DNA from: Bacillaceae bacterium SAS-127
GTDB taxonomy: Bacteria; Bacillota; Bacilli; Bacillales; Domibacillaceae
Reading direction: 5' to 3'
Assembly: GCA_002261155.1 (NCBI GenBank)
Contig: NKXN01000019.1
Coordinates: 1-43,063 of the forward strand
Length of the DNA: 43,063 nucleotides
Shown here: positions 41,497 through 43,063 of the stretch, piece after piece
How the letters are laid out: the number at the start of each line of letters is the position of its first letter
Numbering within the stretch: position 1 is the stretch's first letter
Notes under the pieces: generated by a model
The model's input: only the letters and a program-made list of their open reading frames with translations
Databases searched by the model: none
What the model was told of the DNA's origin: nothing
Translations under genes and position numbers: made by a program

Positions 41497-41781
41497 ATGA
41501 GTCAAATAACCATTGAGTCTGTAGTGATGGAACTAGAAGAATTTCTCGATGACGTTTGTTTAAGCGGCTGTCATTCAATGCCTTCCTACCGTGTGGCTGA
41601 TATGAAAAGCTTAGCAAGCTCTTGTCAAGAATTAGGTTTACAACTGGCGGAACAAACCTTACACGACATGATCGATGAAATGGCTAAGAAAAATAATATG
41701 CTTCAGTTTGATTACGAAGCTTTCATTCATCACTATTTTACTTTGAGTGGATATGTGGAGATTGTTAAAAGTAGATTATGA
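41497..41781 (+). CDS. Small helical protein of the Yeh-like block
   Basis: A 94-residue soluble protein with no family I recognise. It is predicted mostly helical and has a short Cys/His segment (VCLSGCHSM near residue 19). AGGAGGGG ends 7 bases before the ATG, and the gene begins 12 bases after the SWIM gene, so it belongs to the same operon. I know of no counterpart in the E. coli yeh set. It is the last gene before the CRISPR leader. Confidence 0.75.
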   Translation: MSQITIESVVMELEEFLDDVCLSGCHSMPSYRVADMKSLASSCQELGLQLAEQTLHDMIDEMAKKNNMLQFDYEAFIHHYFTLSGYVEIVKSRL

Positions 41782-42047
41782 GGGTAGATGAGTAAAAAGT
41801 ACTTCTGGTATAATAAGAAAATAATGTGAAATATATAAGTTGCCTATAGCTTTTGAAAAACTAACCAGTTTATTTCAAGTGCGAATGTATAGCTCACATG
41901 AAATCCTTGGGGGATTCGCACCAATACTTTGGGTTTTTATTTACTATTTTTGTAATTATTATCGATTTGTTCTTTATTTTATAAAGAAAATGGCGTGTTT
42001 TTAGTCTATAATCGCTCTACTTTAAGCAATTTTTAGTAAAAACCGCT
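41782..42047 (+). promoter_or_regulatory. CRISPR leader
   Basis: A 266-bp AT-rich stretch without a gene. GTGCGAAT (41879-41886) and ATTCGCAC (41914-41921) form a perfect 8-bp inverted repeat around a CTCACATGAAAT segment, an element I recall in leaders of Bacillus type I-C arrays. TATAAT at 42007-42012 could be the -10 of the pre-crRNA promoter, but no good -35 is seen. No terminator separates it from the Yeh-like block. Confidence 0.7.
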
Positions 42048-43063
42048 GTCGCACTCTACATGAGTGCGTGGATTGAAATCTGCAAGAAGCAAAGAATGCC
42101 TTCATTGTGGCCGTCGCACTCTACATGAGTGCGTGGATTGAAATAACATTATTTTACATTCAACATTATTTTGACGGAGCGTCGCACTCTACATGAGTGC
42201 GTGGATTGAAATTAATGTCATAGCCATCATTATAGCCTTTTTCATAGTCGCACTCTACATGAGTGCGTGGATTGAAATTACTTTTTTTACTCCGTATCTG
42301 ATTGTTTACACCTGTCGCACTCTACATGAGTGCGTGGATTGAAATAAAAATTCATTTACATGATACTTTTTAATAACGGTCGCACTCTACATGAGTGCGT
42401 GGATTGAAATGTCATACAGGTTCTATTGCGCCAACCGGTTCTAGTCGCACTCTACATGAGTGCGTGGATTGAAATCTGCTCTGTCCTAGTGAGTGTATAA
42501 CCTGTAATTGCGTCGCACTCTACATGAGTGCGTGGATTGAAATATGAACATCTTGCCATACGTACCGGACAACGCTTCGTCGCACTCTACATGAGTGCGT
42601 GGATTGAAATAACCATCACTGGCTTACTCACATATAACATTGCTATGTCGCACTCTACATGAGTGCGTGGATTGAAATTGGATCTACATCAATCTGTCGG
42701 CCTTGATTAGCAAGTCGCACTCTACATGAGTGCGTGGATTGAAATTTAACCGTACGAATCGTTTCATAGATTAATATATTGTCGCACTCTACATGAGTGC
42801 GTGGATTGAAATCTCATCGGCTTAATGCTATCCAGTATGTTCTCATAGTCGCACTCTACATGAGTGCGTGGATTGAAATTAAATTGGCAACCTACTACGC
42901 CTGTCACGATACAGTCGCACTCTACATGAGTGCGTGGATTGAAATTCGACGAATGGTGGGGGAGATGTGTAATGGTTTTGTCGCACTCTACATGAGTGCG
43001 TGGATTGAAATGCTTTTTTCGCCTTATATAGAAGGAAAAAGTTTTTGTCGCACTCTACATGAG
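42048..43063 (+). CRISPR. CRISPR array, type I-C-like repeats, cut by the window end
   Basis: Fifteen complete identical 32-bp repeats begin at 42048, 42113, 42181, 42247, 42314, 42379, 42444, 42512, 42579, 42647, 42714, 42781, 42848, 42914 and 42980; a sixteenth starts at 43047 and is cut. Fifteen spacers of 33-36 bp are all different. The repeat starts GTCGCACTC, has a 7-bp palindrome CGCACTC/GAGTGCG and ends ATTGAAAT, which is the type I-C pattern and gives transcription on the plus strand with the leader on the left. No cas gene is in the window. Confidence 0.98.

Overview
The window is low-GC DNA from a Firmicute of the family Bacillaceae. The evidence is the gene content: CcpN, YqfL, a Spo0M-family protein, YhfH, a YhfW-type Rieske oxidoreductase and a CspB-type protein. 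AGGAGG-like ribosome binding sites, many TTG/GTG starts and dense intrinsic terminators agree. A halophile or alkaliphile-like bacillus is possible but not shown. No tRNA, rRNA, insertion sequence or prophage was seen.

Left part (1-14.7 kb) is ordinary core and accessory metabolism, mostly single-gene units closed by hairpin terminators: methionine aminopeptidase, an alpha/beta hydrolase, a Zur-controlled zinc-binding lipoprotein, a FAD/Rieske oxidoreductase, a sodium-dependent transporter, an aldehyde dehydrogenase, a small nuclease-like protein, YhfH with a palindromic operator, a cold-shock protein, CstA with an unknown partner, a PLP aminotransferase, a DMT transporter and a YdjM-like membrane protein.

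Middle part (14.8-31.4 kb) is rich in regulation. A short Spo0M-like gene is followed by a class I ribonucleotide reductase operon (nrdA-nrdB) under two stacked controls: tandem NrdR boxes at the promoter, and a cobalamin riboswitch ending in an intrinsic terminator. A CoA-transferase gene follows with its own promoter, then a 45-residue protein gene whose promoter carries TGTTATA motifs like those in front of ccpN. Next come a SGNH esterase and a Fur-controlled siderophore-uptake module (AraC regulator plus two fused ABC permease-ATPases). The ccpN-yqfL-ppdK operon links a gluconeogenesis repressor, the dikinase regulator and pyruvate phosphate dikinase.

Right part (31.5 kb to the end) is the most interesting. 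A six-gene block encodes a HEAT/DUF4132 protein, a MoxR-type AAA+ ATPase, a DUF5682 protein, a VWA protein with an intact MIDAS, a protein with two SWIM zinc motifs, and a 94-residue protein of unknown family. It matches in content and order the poorly understood E. coli yehI-yehL-yehM-yehP-yehQ set. It starts at a good sigma-A promoter with a dyad operator at the start site and ends 266 bp before a type I-C-like CRISPR array (15 complete repeats plus one cut by the window edge). The array has a leader with an 8-bp inverted repeat but no cas gene anywhere upstream in the window; the Yeh-like block sits where the cas operon normally is.
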